This document shows, one piece after another, positions 53,498 to 62,092 of a stretch of DNA of 64,000 nucleotides. The notes under the pieces were generated by a model. It was not told the origin of the DNA. It was given only the letters and a program-made list of their open reading frames with translations, and did not search any database. Made by a program: the position numbers and the translations under genes. Every line of letters starts with the position of its first letter. Within the stretch, counting starts at the first letter, position 1. This stretch comes from Salinibacterium sp. dk2585. GTDB taxonomy: Bacteria > Actinomycetota > Actinomycetes > Actinomycetales > Microbacteriaceae. The DNA lies in NCBI RefSeq assembly GCF_008001035.1, contig NZ_CP042856.1:1860001-1924000 (forward strand). The letters run 5' to 3'.

Positions 53498-54357
53498 TTT
53501 TGGGCCCGACCCCACTTCGGGGGACGGATGCGCAGCCACCCGACCGCACCCGCCACCACGAGGGCGAGCAGCACGCCGCCCGTGATGAGCATGGGCGAGT
53601 TCCCTGCCGTGCCCTCCTCACTGTTCGAGGAGCCGCCTGCGCGATCGTCGCTCCCCGCGCGCGGTTCATCCTTTTCCGCCGTGCTCGCGGCCTCCTCCCC
53701 CGACTCGGCGTCCGCCTCGGTTGCGGGCGCATCCTCGGCGGGCGCCTCCTCGACAGGAGCTGGGTCCGGCTCGGCGGGTGCAGGGGCCGGCGCTGGCGCG
53801 GGAGCCGGAGCGGGTGCCGGCGCTGGCGCGGGAGCGGGAGCGGGTGCTGGTGCCGGCGCGGGAGCAGGCGCGGCCGACGCGGCTCCCTGATACTTCGCGA
53901 ACACCTGCACCGACCAGGTGGTTCCACCCGCGGCGATGTGGGCAATGCCAATGTCCGTGTAGTCGCCAAGGATGTTTGCCCTGTGCCCGGGGGAGTTCAT
54001 CCACCCCGAGTGCACGGCGGCAGCGTTGGGATAGCCCTGCGCCACGTTCTCGCCTGCGGCCCGCCAGTCCGGCGGAATCTGCGAAGCGTAGGACGGATTG
54101 TGCGCGAGCGTTCCCGTGGCCGCCATGTGCTGTGCCCACCCGAGGGCCACCTGGCTGAGCGAACCGTTGAGCGTGAGCGGGCCAAGGCCAGCGGATGCGC
54201 GACTCTGGTTGGCGAGGGCGTGGATGGTTCCCTCATCAGCCGCGGTGGCCGGGCTTGAGCCAGCGAGCACCGAGACTGTCGCGAAGAGCGCCGCGACGGC
54301 CACCCAGAGCGAGCGCCCTACGGCACTCTGGCGCGCGCTGACATTCGCGAGTTCCAC
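53494..54357 (-). CDS. Cell-surface CAP-domain (SCP/PR1) protein
   Basis: The 287-residue protein has a signal sequence (about 12-40, ending SPATAA) and a CAP domain (residues 45-160) with HALANQSRASAGLGPLTLN, WAQHMAATGTLAHNPSY, GENVAQGYPNAAAVHSGWMNSPGHRANILGDYTDIGIAH. An (AP)n linker of about 25 dipeptides, an acidic Glu/Ala region and a C-terminal membrane helix with a short basic tail follow. This is an anchored surface protein without an obvious LPxTG sorting motif. GTG at 54357 follows GGGGG; a TTG nine codons earlier is possible. Confidence 0.85.
   Translation of the reverse strand: MELANVSARQSAVGRSLWVAVAALFATVSVLAGSSPATAADEGTIHALANQSRASAGLGPLTLNGSLSQVALGWAQHMAATGTLAHNPSYASQIPPDWRAAGENVAQGYPNAAAVHSGWMNSPGHRANILGDYTDIGIAHIAAGGTTWSVQVFAKYQGAASAAPAPAPAPAPAPAPAPAPAPAPAPAPAPAPAPAEPDPAPVEEAPAEDAPATEADAESGEEAASTAEKDEPRAGSDDRAGGSSNSEEGTAGNSPMLITGGVLLALVVAGAVGWLRIRPPKWGRAQK
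53773..53880 (-). repeat. Low-complexity Ala-Pro coding repeat
   Basis: Imperfect tandem units of six bases (GCGCCG-type, coding Ala-Pro) make up the linker of the CAP-domain protein. The variation between the units shows codon drift. Such tracts change in length by slippage and form a stiff extended spacer at the surface. Confidence 0.8.
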
Positions 54358-54445
54358 TGCTCGTACCCCCGGAGACGAAAACAAGGGAGCACGCTACGCG
54401 GGGCTCATGCAAAGGCCCTGTGTGGCACCCGAAAAGAGCCTGACC

Positions 54446-55300
54446 TCAGATGAGTGACTTGGTGTGCCAGACCGTCTTTGTCTCGGTGAAGAACACGACG
54501 CGCTCGAGCGACGGGCCGGGCACGCCGACTTCGGGGCGACGCACGCGCATGAGCGTCTCCGCCGCCGCGATCTCGAGGTCCACCCAGTCGAGGTCGCCCG
54601 CGCCTGCGAGGTCGATCGCGTTGACGTCGGAGTGACCCGCCAGCCAGGGGGCGATCTCGCCCGCGGAGCCCGTGAGCACGTTGACGACGCCACCGGGCAC
54701 GTCACTCGTCGCAAGCACCTCCGAAAGCGTGATGGCACTGAGCGGATGCTTCTCGCTCGCGACCACGACGACCGTGTTCCCAGCTACGAGCGCGGGGGCG
54801 ACGACGCTGGCGAGCCCCAGGAGCGAGGATTCCTGTGGCGCGATGATCGCGACGACGCCGGTTGGCTCGGGTGTCGAGAGGTTGAAGTAGGGGCCGCTGA
54901 CGGGGTTGCCGTTTCCGGCGACCTGCACGTACTTGTCAGCCCAGCCCGCATACCGGACCCAGGTGTCGATCGCGGCGTCGACCTGGCGGCCCGCCTCCGG
55001 CTCCGACACGCCCTCGGAGCGGCGGACCTCGTCGACGAACTGCGCCCTGCGCCCCTCGAGGAGCTCCGCGATGCGGTAGAGCACCTGGCCACGGTTGTAG
55101 CCGGATGCGCCGGCCCAGCCATCGAGCGCCTTGCGTGCAGCGACAACCGCGTCACGGGCATCCTTGCGCGAGGCCTTGGCGGCATTGGCGAGGAACTCAC
55201 CCTTCGCCGTGGCGACCTCATAGGTGCGACCCGACTCGCTGCGGGGGAACTTGCCGCCGATGTAGAGCTTGTAGGTCTTGGGGATCGTGAGGTGAGACAT
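54446..55300 (-). CDS. Aldehyde-dehydrogenase-like protein without catalytic domain
   Basis: The 284-residue protein matches the N-terminal NAD-binding part of ALDH: YKLYIGGKFPRSESGRTYEV, SGYNRGQVLYRIAELLEGR, GVVAIIAPQESSLLGLASVVAPALVAGNTVVVVASEKHPLSA (residues about 148-190), VPGGVVNVLTGSAGE. After GHSDVNAIDLAGAG, where the catalytic half should start, it ends with about 45 unrelated residues (VGVPGPSLERVVFFTETKTVW). The catalytic Glu and Cys are absent. It directly follows an intact ALDH gene in the deoC operon and may be a subunit partner. Confidence 0.8.
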   Translation of the reverse strand: MSHLTIPKTYKLYIGGKFPRSESGRTYEVATAKGEFLANAAKASRKDARDAVVAARKALDGWAGASGYNRGQVLYRIAELLEGRRAQFVDEVRRSEGVSEPEAGRQVDAAIDTWVRYAGWADKYVQVAGNGNPVSGPYFNLSTPEPTGVVAIIAPQESSLLGLASVVAPALVAGNTVVVVASEKHPLSAITLSEVLATSDVPGGVVNVLTGSAGEIAPWLAGHSDVNAIDLAGAGDLDWVDLEIAAAETLMRVRRPEVGVPGPSLERVVFFTETKTVWHTKSLI

Positions 55301-56805
55301 CACTTGGCGCCCTTCTTGGTCGTGGTGGCGGACAGGGCCTGCTCGGGCGACGCGACGGAGGCGTCCCATCCCGAGGACTCGAGGTATGCGGCGAGGCCGT
55401 GACGGCCGCCCTCGCGGCCGTAACCGGACTCCTTGTAGCCACCGAAGGGGCTCGCGGGGTCGAAGCGGTTGAAGGTGTTCGCCCAGACCACGCCCGCGCG
55501 CAGCTTGTCGGCAACAGCGAGGATGCGGCTGCCCTTCTCGCTCCAGATACCGGCGGAGAGGCCGTAGGGCGTGTTGTTGGCCTTCGCGATCGCCTCTGCG
55601 GGCGTGCGGAAGGTCAGCACCGACAGCACCGGACCGAAGATCTCGTCACGGGCGATGCGATGGCTCTGCGAGACGCCCGTGAAGATCGTCGGAGCAAACC
55701 AGAAGCCCTTCTGCGGCAACTCGCACGCGGGCGACCAGCGCTCGGCGCCCTCCTGCTCGCCGATCGCGCTGAGTTCCCGGATGCGCTCGAGCTGCTCGCG
55801 GGAGTTGATGGCGCCGACATCCGTGTTCTTGTCGAGCGGGTCGCCCACTCGAAGGGTTGAGAGGCGCTGCTTGAGACGCTCGATGACGTCGTCGTGGATG
55901 TTCTCCTGCACCAGCAGGCGCGAGCCCGCGCAGCACACGTGGCCCTGGTTGAAGAAGATGCCGTTGACGATGCCCTCGATCGCGGCGTCGATGGGGGCAT
56001 CGTCGAAGACGATGTTGGCCGCCTTGCCGCCGAGTTCGAGCGTGAGCTTCTTGCCGGTGCCGGCAGTCGAACGAGCAATCGCCCTCCCCACGGCGGTTGA
56101 CCCCGTGAAGGCCACCTTGTTGACATCGGGGTGGTTGACGAGGGCCGCGCCCGTGTCCCCCGCACCGGTGATGATGTTGACGACCCCCTTCGGCAGGTCT
56201 GCCTGCTGGAGGATCTCGGCAAAGATGAGCGCCGAGAGCGGCGTGGTCTCGGCCGGCTTGATCACGACCGTGTTGCCCGCAGCGAGCGCGGGGGCGATCT
56301 TCCACGCGAGCATGAGCAGCGGGAAGTTCCACGGGATGACCTGGGCCGCGACACCGAGCGAGCGCGGGTTCGGGCCCATGCCCGCGTGGTCGAGCTTGTC
56401 GGCCCAGCCCGCGTAGTAGAAGAACCAGGCGGCAACGAGGGGCACGTCGACGTCGCGGCTCTCCTTGATCGGCTTGCCATTGTCGAGGCTCTCGGCCACC
56501 GCGAGTTCGCGCGCACGCTCCTGAACGAGGCGCGCGATGCGGAAGAGGTACTTGCCGCGGTCGGAGCCGCTCATGCGCGACCAGCTCGTCTCGTAGGCGC
56601 GACGTGCCGCAGCGACCGCGAGGTCGACGTCCGCCGCGTTGGCGTTGGAGACAGCCGCAATGTGCTCCTCCGTCGCGGGAGAGATGGTGGTGAAGCCCTC
56701 GCCGCGGCCGTCGACGAACTCGCCGTCGATGAAGAGCCCGTAGGACTCGCGCAGGTTGAGGATCGCCTTCGACTCGGGAGCCGGTGCGTATTCGAGGAAT
56801 GACAT
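55300..56805 (-). CDS. NAD-dependent aldehyde dehydrogenase
   Basis: The 501-residue enzyme oxidises an aldehyde to the acid. It has Asn160 (VIPWNFP), Lys183 in VVIKPAE, the FTGSTAVG loop, Glu258 in LELGGK and the catalytic cysteine at 291/292 in NQGHVCCAG. RPFDPASPFGGYKESGYGREGG-type ends complete the fold (positions about 455-475). In this operon the likely substrate is acetaldehyde released by DeoC. The stop shares bases with the start of the half-length ALDH gene. Confidence 0.93.
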   Translation of the reverse strand: MSFLEYAPAPESKAILNLRESYGLFIDGEFVDGRGEGFTTISPATEEHIAAVSNANAADVDLAVAAARRAYETSWSRMSGSDRGKYLFRIARLVQERARELAVAESLDNGKPIKESRDVDVPLVAAWFFYYAGWADKLDHAGMGPNPRSLGVAAQVIPWNFPLLMLAWKIAPALAAGNTVVIKPAETTPLSALIFAEILQQADLPKGVVNIITGAGDTGAALVNHPDVNKVAFTGSTAVGRAIARSTAGTGKKLTLELGGKAANIVFDDAPIDAAIEGIVNGIFFNQGHVCCAGSRLLVQENIHDDVIERLKQRLSTLRVGDPLDKNTDVGAINSREQLERIRELSAIGEQEGAERWSPACELPQKGFWFAPTIFTGVSQSHRIARDEIFGPVLSVLTFRTPAEAIAKANNTPYGLSAGIWSEKGSRILAVADKLRAGVVWANTFNRFDPASPFGGYKESGYGREGGRHGLAAYLESSGWDASVASPEQALSATTTKKGAK

Positions 56806-56822
56806 GTTTTTTCCTTCGTCCT

Positions 56823-56864
56823 GGGTCTCGATACGGCCCTGGCGGGCCCTCTCAACCCACGGGG
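56823..56864 (-). repeat. Third copy of the dispersed repeat
   Basis: The unit TCTCGATACGGCCCTGGCGG, then a stretch with CTCAACCC and a G-run, matches the copies at 9552-9631. It fills most of the gap between deoC and the aldehyde dehydrogenase start. All three copies lie between genes on the minus strand. Confidence 0.75.
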
Positions 56865-56868
56865 GGTC

Positions 56869-57885
56869 TTAGGCGACGGTGACGTAGTCGGGGCCCGAGT
56901 AGCGGCCGGTGGAAAGCTTCTGGCGCTGCATGAGCACGTCGTTGAGCAGGCTGGATGCCCCGAAGCGGAACAGGTGTGGCTGCAGCCACTCCTCCCCCAC
57001 GACCTCGGCAACGGCCACGAGGTACTTGATGGCGTCCTTCGAGGTGCTGATGCCGCCGGCCGGCTTGACACCGACCTTCTCGCCCGTGAGGTGGTGCCAG
57101 TCGCGCACGACCTCGAGCATGCTGACGGTGACGGGCAGCGTAGCGGCTGGCTGCACCTTGCCCGTGCTGGTCTTGATGAAGTCACCGCCCGCGAGGATCG
57201 AGAGCCAGGATGCCCGGCGCACGTTGTCGTAGGTATTGAGTTCGCCCGTCTCGAGGATCACCTTGAGCGAGGCGTAGGAGCCATCGGGCTTGCGGCACGC
57301 CTCCTTGACGGCAACGATCTGGTCGAACACGAGGCCGTAACGGCCGGAGAGGAACGCCCCGCGGTCGATAACCATGTCGATCTCGTCGGCACCCGCCGCG
57401 ACCGCGTCCGCCGTGTCTGCGAGCTTGATCGCGAGCGAGGAGCGACCGCTGGGGAACGCCGTCGCAACGGCGGCGACCGCGATGCCGCCGTCCTCGGGGT
57501 CACCGTGGTGGACGCCGAGCGCAGAGACGGCATCCGCCACCATGTCGCCGTAGACGCAAACGGCGGCGACGCGCGGCGTGCTCGGCTCGGCGGGGTCGGG
57601 CGTGATTGCCTTCGCGACGAGGGAACTCACCTTGCCGGGGGTGTCAGCACCCTCGAGGGTCGTCAGGTCGATGAGGGAGATGATCTTGTCGATCGCCCAG
57701 GCCTTTGAGGTGGTCTTGATCGAGCGCGAGCCGAGCGAGGCAGCCCTCGCTTCGAGGCCCACCGCGTCGATGCCGGGGATGCCGTCGAGATAGCGCGTGA
57801 GGCTCGACTCCGTGAGGTCTGAGCCGATGAGACGCAAGGCCCTCTCGGCGGGCGCGAGTGCGACCGAGGTGTTGTCAGGCGACAT
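56869..57885 (-). CDS. deoC: Deoxyribose-phosphate aldolase
   Basis: DeoC cleaves 2-deoxyribose 5-phosphate into glyceraldehyde 3-phosphate and acetaldehyde. The 338-residue protein has the TIM-barrel motifs with Asp170 (ADEIDMVID), the Schiff-base lysine K238 in GGDFIKTSTGK and the proton-relay lysine K274 in GVKPAGGIS. The N-terminal extension of about 60 residues is common in Actinobacteria. It overlaps the regulator gene by 11 bases, and the aldehyde dehydrogenase downstream can remove acetaldehyde. Confidence 0.96.
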   Translation of the reverse strand: MSPDNTSVALAPAERALRLIGSDLTESSLTRYLDGIPGIDAVGLEARAASLGSRSIKTTSKAWAIDKIISLIDLTTLEGADTPGKVSSLVAKAITPDPAEPSTPRVAAVCVYGDMVADAVSALGVHHGDPEDGGIAVAAVATAFPSGRSSLAIKLADTADAVAAGADEIDMVIDRGAFLSGRYGLVFDQIVAVKEACRKPDGSYASLKVILETGELNTYDNVRRASWLSILAGGDFIKTSTGKVQPAATLPVTVSMLEVVRDWHHLTGEKVGVKPAGGISTSKDAIKYLVAVAEVVGEEWLQPHLFRFGASSLLNDVLMQRQKLSTGRYSGPDYVTVA

Positions 57886-58867
57886 GGGATGCTCCTTGTT
57901 CTGTGCCGTGGGAGGCGCCGTGCGCCGAATCCTGCGTGAGCGCCCTGGCCGTCTCCTCGTCGGTGACGATGACGGAGCACAGGCCGCTTGAGACGACGGC
58001 CTTGGCCACGGGATGCTTCGAGCTGCCTGCGATTACGAGCACCGAGGTCGAGGCTTCGCGAAGCACCTGGTGCCCCACGCCGACCGTGCGTGCGTCGAGG
58101 GCCGGGTCGACGATTTCGCCGTCGGCGTTGATGAATCTGCCCACGACATCGCCGACGGCACCCTTCTGCACGAGCTCGTCGACATCCGCTGCGCTCAGGT
58201 AGCCGCTCTCGACGAGCACGCTGCTGCCATCGGCCACGCCCGCGCTGAAGAGGAACGCGGTGGCCGTCTTCGCGAGGTCGAGCACTCCCGCAACCGTGCG
58301 GTCGGACTCGATCGCCGCCTTCGTGGCGGCGTGTTCGAGGATGGCGGGGCTCGGCAGAAGGATCGCCTGGCCGCCCGCCTTGTGCGCGATGAGGGCGGCA
58401 GTCGAGGCAGCACTGCCGGCCCCCGCCCTGGGAGCACTGCTCAGGGAGATGCCGCCGTTGATCTGCACGACGCGCACCTCGTTGGCCCACCCGGGCGCGA
58501 GACGGTCGGCGACGGCGCTCAGCGTGCGACCCCAGCTGATGCCGAGCACGCGCGGGATGGGACGGAGGGCCGCGAGGTAGTCGGCCGCAGCGCGCGACAC
58601 GCTCGCCTGCACATCGGCATCGTCGGCAGCCGGCACGACGATCGCGTCAGCGAGGCCGTACTGCTCGCGCAAAAGGCGCTCGAGGCTGAGACGACGGGCT
58701 CGCGGGTGCACGATCTCGATGCGCACGATGCCGCGATCGCGCGCCTTGGCGAGTAGGCGACCAACCTTCCAGCGGGTGGTGCGCAGAAGTGCGCCGATCT
58801 CATCCTGGGTCTTGCCGTCTTCGTAGTAGAGCTCGGCGGCGCGCACCATGAGGAGTTCGTCGGACAC
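57875..58867 (-). CDS. SorC/DeoR-type sugar-binding transcriptional regulator
   Basis: The 330-residue protein has an N-terminal helix-turn-helix (AAELYYEDGKTQDEIGALLRTTRWKVGRLLAKARDRGIV, residues about 10-48) and a SorC phospho-sugar-binding domain (GISWGRTLSAVADRL, INGGISLSSAPRAG, GVADGSSVLVESGYLS, GDVVGRFINADGE). It probably senses deoxyribose 5-phosphate and controls the deo operon, as DeoR does in Bacillus. A 12-base palindrome lies 81 bases upstream of its start. Confidence 0.92.
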   Translation of the reverse strand: MSDELLMVRAAELYYEDGKTQDEIGALLRTTRWKVGRLLAKARDRGIVRIEIVHPRARRLSLERLLREQYGLADAIVVPAADDADVQASVSRAAADYLAALRPIPRVLGISWGRTLSAVADRLAPGWANEVRVVQINGGISLSSAPRAGAGSAASTAALIAHKAGGQAILLPSPAILEHAATKAAIESDRTVAGVLDLAKTATAFLFSAGVADGSSVLVESGYLSAADVDELVQKGAVGDVVGRFINADGEIVDPALDARTVGVGHQVLREASTSVLVIAGSSKHPVAKAVVSSGLCSVIVTDEETARALTQDSAHGASHGTEQGASHVA

Positions 58868-58947
58868 GCGGCACCACCTCTCTCAACCTGGGGTGCTACC
58901 AAGGCTAGGTGCGGCTAGGGCGCTTGGCAACATCCGTAGCCAATGCT

Positions 58948-58959
58948 GCTCATATGAGC
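58948..58959. promoter_or_regulatory. Palindrome GCTCATATGAGC between regulator and kinase genes
   Basis: A perfect 12-base palindrome lies in the 130-base divergent region, 81 bases upstream of the SorC-type regulator and 39 bases before the ROK kinase. It is a candidate operator for the regulator; this is an inference from position and symmetry. Confidence 0.45.
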
Positions 58960-58997
58960 GGAGACGCCTCGCGGCACTCGGCCACTACCCTTGGCAC

Positions 58998-60008
58998 ATG
59001 CCCCTCGCGCTCGCGGTCGATTTCGGAGGAACCAAGGTCGAGGCTGCGCTCGTCGATGAGCGCGGCACGGTGCTGGCAGGCAGCCGGTACCGGGCCGCAA
59101 CCGGTCGCGAGGCGACCTCCGCCGCCCTCGTCGATGCGGTCGAGTCAGTGAGTGCGCGAGCGCTCGCTACTGCCGCCGACGCCGGGATCATCGGGGTGGG
59201 GATCGGAAGCGCTGGCCCCATCGACGCAGCTGCCGGCCTCGTGAGCCCGCTCAACGTGCCCGCGTGGCGCGACTACCCCCTCCGCGCACAGCTCGAGGCC
59301 CTCGTCCCTGACACCCCCGTGCGAATTGCAATCGACGGATTGTGCATCGCCCTCGCCGAGAACTGGATCGGCGCCACCCGCGGCACCCGCACCAGCATGG
59401 GCATGATCGTCTCCACCGGCGTCGGCGGCGGACTCATCATCGACGGCGCACCCTTCCAGGGCCCGAGTGGCAACGCGGGACACATCGGACACCTCGAGGT
59501 CGGCGGCTTCGACGAGCCATGCGCCTGTGGGGGCACCGGATGCCTCGAGGCCATCGCATCCGGACCGCACACGGTCGAGTGGGCCCGACGCCAGGGCTGG
59601 GCGGGCGCCACGGGAGAAGACCTCGCGGCAGCCCACGCGGCCGGGGACCCCCTCGCCCTTGCCGCCGTTGAGCGTGCCGGCACGGCACTCGGCCGCGCGA
59701 TCGCCTCAGCCACCGCCCTCTGCGACCTCGAGGCCGTCGCGATCGGCGGCGGTTTCAGCCACGTCGCCCCCGAGCTCTTCACTCACATCAGGGCAGCGAT
59801 GCAGCCGCGAGCCGGATGGAGCTTTGTCGAGAAGGTGCGCGTGACGCCCTCCGCGCTCTCAGGCGAGGGGCCCCATCGGTGCCGCGGCGCTCATCCACTG
59901 TTCCTGAGGCTGGCCCTCCCGGCGCACGAGCCTCAAGCTCGTCCTCGAGCATGGTCGGACGCCCCAGCTGCCGACCGACCACAGCGGTCAGCAGTGCCGT
60001 CGCCATGA
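58998..60008 (+). CDS. ROK-family sugar kinase with frameshifted C-terminus
   Basis: The protein has the ROK phosphate motif AVDFGGTKVEAALVD, GIGSAGPIDAAAG, the catalytic Asp in IDGLCIALAENW, STGVGGGLIIDG, and the zinc-binding CACGGTGCLE. Family similarity stops at ALSGEGP (59872). The expected continuation IGAAALIH is found in another frame ending at 59907, as if two bases were lost around 59871-59875. The frame given here runs 45 residues further into unrelated sequence. The sugar is unknown; glucose or N-acetylhexosamines are possible. Confidence 0.85.
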   Translation: MPLALAVDFGGTKVEAALVDERGTVLAGSRYRAATGREATSAALVDAVESVSARALATAADAGIIGVGIGSAGPIDAAAGLVSPLNVPAWRDYPLRAQLEALVPDTPVRIAIDGLCIALAENWIGATRGTRTSMGMIVSTGVGGGLIIDGAPFQGPSGNAGHIGHLEVGGFDEPCACGGTGCLEAIASGPHTVEWARRQGWAGATGEDLAAAHAAGDPLALAAVERAGTALGRAIASATALCDLEAVAIGGGFSHVAPELFTHIRAAMQPRAGWSFVEKVRVTPSALSGEGPHRCRGAHPLFLRLALPAHEPQARPRAWSDAPAADRPQRSAVPSP

Positions 60009-61152
60009 GGTAATACAGCGGCAGGTCCCATCCCCCGCTCACATCATGAAGCAGGGCGAAGAGGAAGGGCCCCAGGGCTGCGACGGCATAACCGACCCCC
60101 TGCGCGAAGCCGCTCAGGGCGACCGAGCCGGCCTGCGTGCGGGTGCGCAGGTTCACGAGAGTCAGCGCCAAGGGGAACGTGATGGTGCCCGCGCCTGCGA
60201 GCACCACCCATAGCCACGGTGAAGCGGAAGGCGCGAAGATCAGGCCGGAGTAGCCGATCAGGAAGAGCACGATGCCGCAGTAGAGCAGCACGCCGACGTT
60301 GCGCAGGCGACTTGCGAGGGGTGGGATCACGAGGGCCGCTGGCAGGCCGATGAGCGCATACAGGCCGAGCATGGCACCTGCCTCGGCCTCCCCCACTCCC
60401 GCCTTCTCGACGAGCAGCAGCGGCAACCAGGCGAACGCCGAGTAGACGTGTGCCGACGACAGCGAGAAGGTGAGGGCGACGGCCCAGGCGACCCGGGAAC
60501 GCCAGATACCCGCAGGGATCCGAGGAGCCGGCGGCACAGGTGCATCGCGCTGGGCGGCCGAAGCGCGCCGGTGACGGAGCAGGATTACGAGCCACGGCAG
60601 CAGGCACACGAGCGCCGAGATCCCCCAGACGGCGAGCGAGGTGCGCCAGCCCGCAGCATCCGTCACGGGCGCAGCGATGGACGACGGCACGGCGGCGCTG
60701 ACCGACACGATGCCCACGTAGACCGCGGTGACGAGCCCGATGCGGTCGGGGAAGTAGCGCTTGACGAGGGGCGGCAGCAGCACGTTGCCGATGCCGGCGC
60801 CCGCGAGCGCGACGATCGTGCCGACGAGCAGGACCAAGAACGATGGCGCGACGGCACGGAACACGTGGCCGAGCACCATCGCGATGATGGCCACCGCGAG
60901 CAGCTGCTCCACCCCGAAGCGGCGGGCAATCGCGGCACCGAAGAGGGCCGACGCCGCGAAGGCGATGGGCGGCACGGTGCCGATGATGCCCAGCTGGATG
61001 GAGCCGAGGGTCACATCCTTCGCGATGTCGACCGCGACGGGAGCGATTGCCGAGACCGCCGTGCGCACGTTGAATGCGACAAGGAGGATGCCAATGAGTG
61101 CCGCCGTGCGCCCCGCCCAGAGCGGCAGCGGTGTGGCCGGATGCGCCGTCAC
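59788..61152 (-). CDS. MFS transporter, CynX/NimT-like
   Basis: The 454-residue protein has twelve predicted transmembrane helices, starting with LIGILLVAFNVRTAVSAIAPV, and RRFGVEQLLAVAIIAMVLGHVFRA after the second helix. It also has LPPLVKRYFPDRIGLVTAVY, the pattern of cyanate/nitroimidazole permease-type MFS proteins. The C-terminal tail of about 65 residues lies antisense to the end of the ROK gene and changes character after EDELEA; its real length is uncertain because of the frameshift there. Its start overlaps ribF by four bases. Confidence 0.88.
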   Translation of the reverse strand: MTAHPATPLPLWAGRTAALIGILLVAFNVRTAVSAIAPVAVDIAKDVTLGSIQLGIIGTVPPIAFAASALFGAAIARRFGVEQLLAVAIIAMVLGHVFRAVAPSFLVLLVGTIVALAGAGIGNVLLPPLVKRYFPDRIGLVTAVYVGIVSVSAAVPSSIAAPVTDAAGWRTSLAVWGISALVCLLPWLVILLRHRRASAAQRDAPVPPAPRIPAGIWRSRVAWAVALTFSLSSAHVYSAFAWLPLLLVEKAGVGEAEAGAMLGLYALIGLPAALVIPPLASRLRNVGVLLYCGIVLFLIGYSGLIFAPSASPWLWVVLAGAGTITFPLALTLVNLRTRTQAGSVALSGFAQGVGYAVAALGPFLFALLHDVSGGWDLPLYYLMATALLTAVVGRQLGRPTMLEDELEARAPGGPASGTVDERRGTDGAPRLRARRASRAPSRQSSIRLAAASLP

Positions 61153-62090
61153 GAGCGCGGGAGGCCCAGCACCCGTCGTGTGTCAGCCACGTCATGGCGC
61201 AACTGTTCGATGAGCGCCTCGACCGTCGTGTACTTCACCATGCCGCGCAGTCGTTCCGTGAAGGTGAGCTCGACCGTGCGTCCGTAGAGATCCATGTCCT
61301 CGTCGAGCACGTAGGCCTCAACCTGCCTCTCCGGCACGCCCTCGAAGGTCGGGTTGTTGCCGATCGAGATCGCCGCCGGGTAGGTCGTGCCGTCGACCGT
61401 GAGCCAGCCGGCGTAGACACCATCGGCCGGGATGAAGCCCTCGGGCCGCGGCCGCAGGTTTGCCGTGGGGAAGCCGAGCTCTCGCCCGCGCTTCTCGCCG
61501 GGGACGACGACCGAGCGCACCGTGGGCGGCATGCCGAGCACCTCGGTCGCCTCGCGCACGTTGCCCGCGGCAAGTGCCTCTCTGATCCACGTCGAGGAGG
61601 CCCGGCGCCCCTCGGCCGCGCGCACGTCGTCGACGAGTCGAACCTCGAAGCCGTGCGCCTCGCCTGCCCGCCTGAGCGTCTCGACGGTTCCCTCGCCGCG
61701 GTGGCCGTAGCGGAAGTCGCTGCCGACGAAGACGAGGCGAGCCGCGAGCGCGCCCACAAGGATGTTCTCGACAAACTCTTCGGGCGTCTGCGCCGCGAAG
61801 GCCTCGTCGAAGGTCACGATCAGCGTGGCCTGCACGCCAGCACCTGCGAGCCGCTCGAGCTTCTGTTCTGTGCTGATGAGCGCTTCGGGAGCGCGCGGCG
61901 GGTCGAGGTGCGCGAGCGGATGCCGATCGAAGGTCACCACCGTCGGCACGAGCTTCTGCGCCTGCGCCATCGTCAGCAACTCGCCGATGACGGCGCGGTG
62001 GCCCGCGTGCACGCCATCGAACTTGCCGATCGTCACGGCGCTCGGACCGAAGTCGCTCGGCACCTCATCGAGGGAACGGAAGCATTCCAT
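61149..62090 (-). CDS. ribF: Bifunctional riboflavin kinase/FAD synthetase
   Basis: RibF phosphorylates riboflavin to FMN and adenylates it to FAD. The 313-residue protein has the N-terminal adenylyltransferase with IGKFDGVHAGHRAVI (residues about 21-35), FVGSDFRYGHRGEG and SSTWIREAL. The C-terminal kinase domain has GRELGFPTANLRP and GVYAGWLTVDG, and NPTFEG. It is near truB, as usual in bacteria, with two membrane-protein genes between. Confidence 0.96.
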   Translation of the reverse strand: MECFRSLDEVPSDFGPSAVTIGKFDGVHAGHRAVIGELLTMAQAQKLVPTVVTFDRHPLAHLDPPRAPEALISTEQKLERLAGAGVQATLIVTFDEAFAAQTPEEFVENILVGALAARLVFVGSDFRYGHRGEGTVETLRRAGEAHGFEVRLVDDVRAAEGRRASSTWIREALAAGNVREATEVLGMPPTVRSVVVPGEKRGRELGFPTANLRPRPEGFIPADGVYAGWLTVDGTTYPAAISIGNNPTFEGVPERQVEAYVLDEDMDLYGRTVELTFTERLRGMVKYTTVEALIEQLRHDVADTRRVLGLPRS

Positions 62091-62092
62091 CC

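Noticed and set aside
53773-53880. CRISPR-like array
   Set aside because: The repeated six-base units are in frame and encode an Ala-Pro linker; there are no unique spacers and no cas genes.
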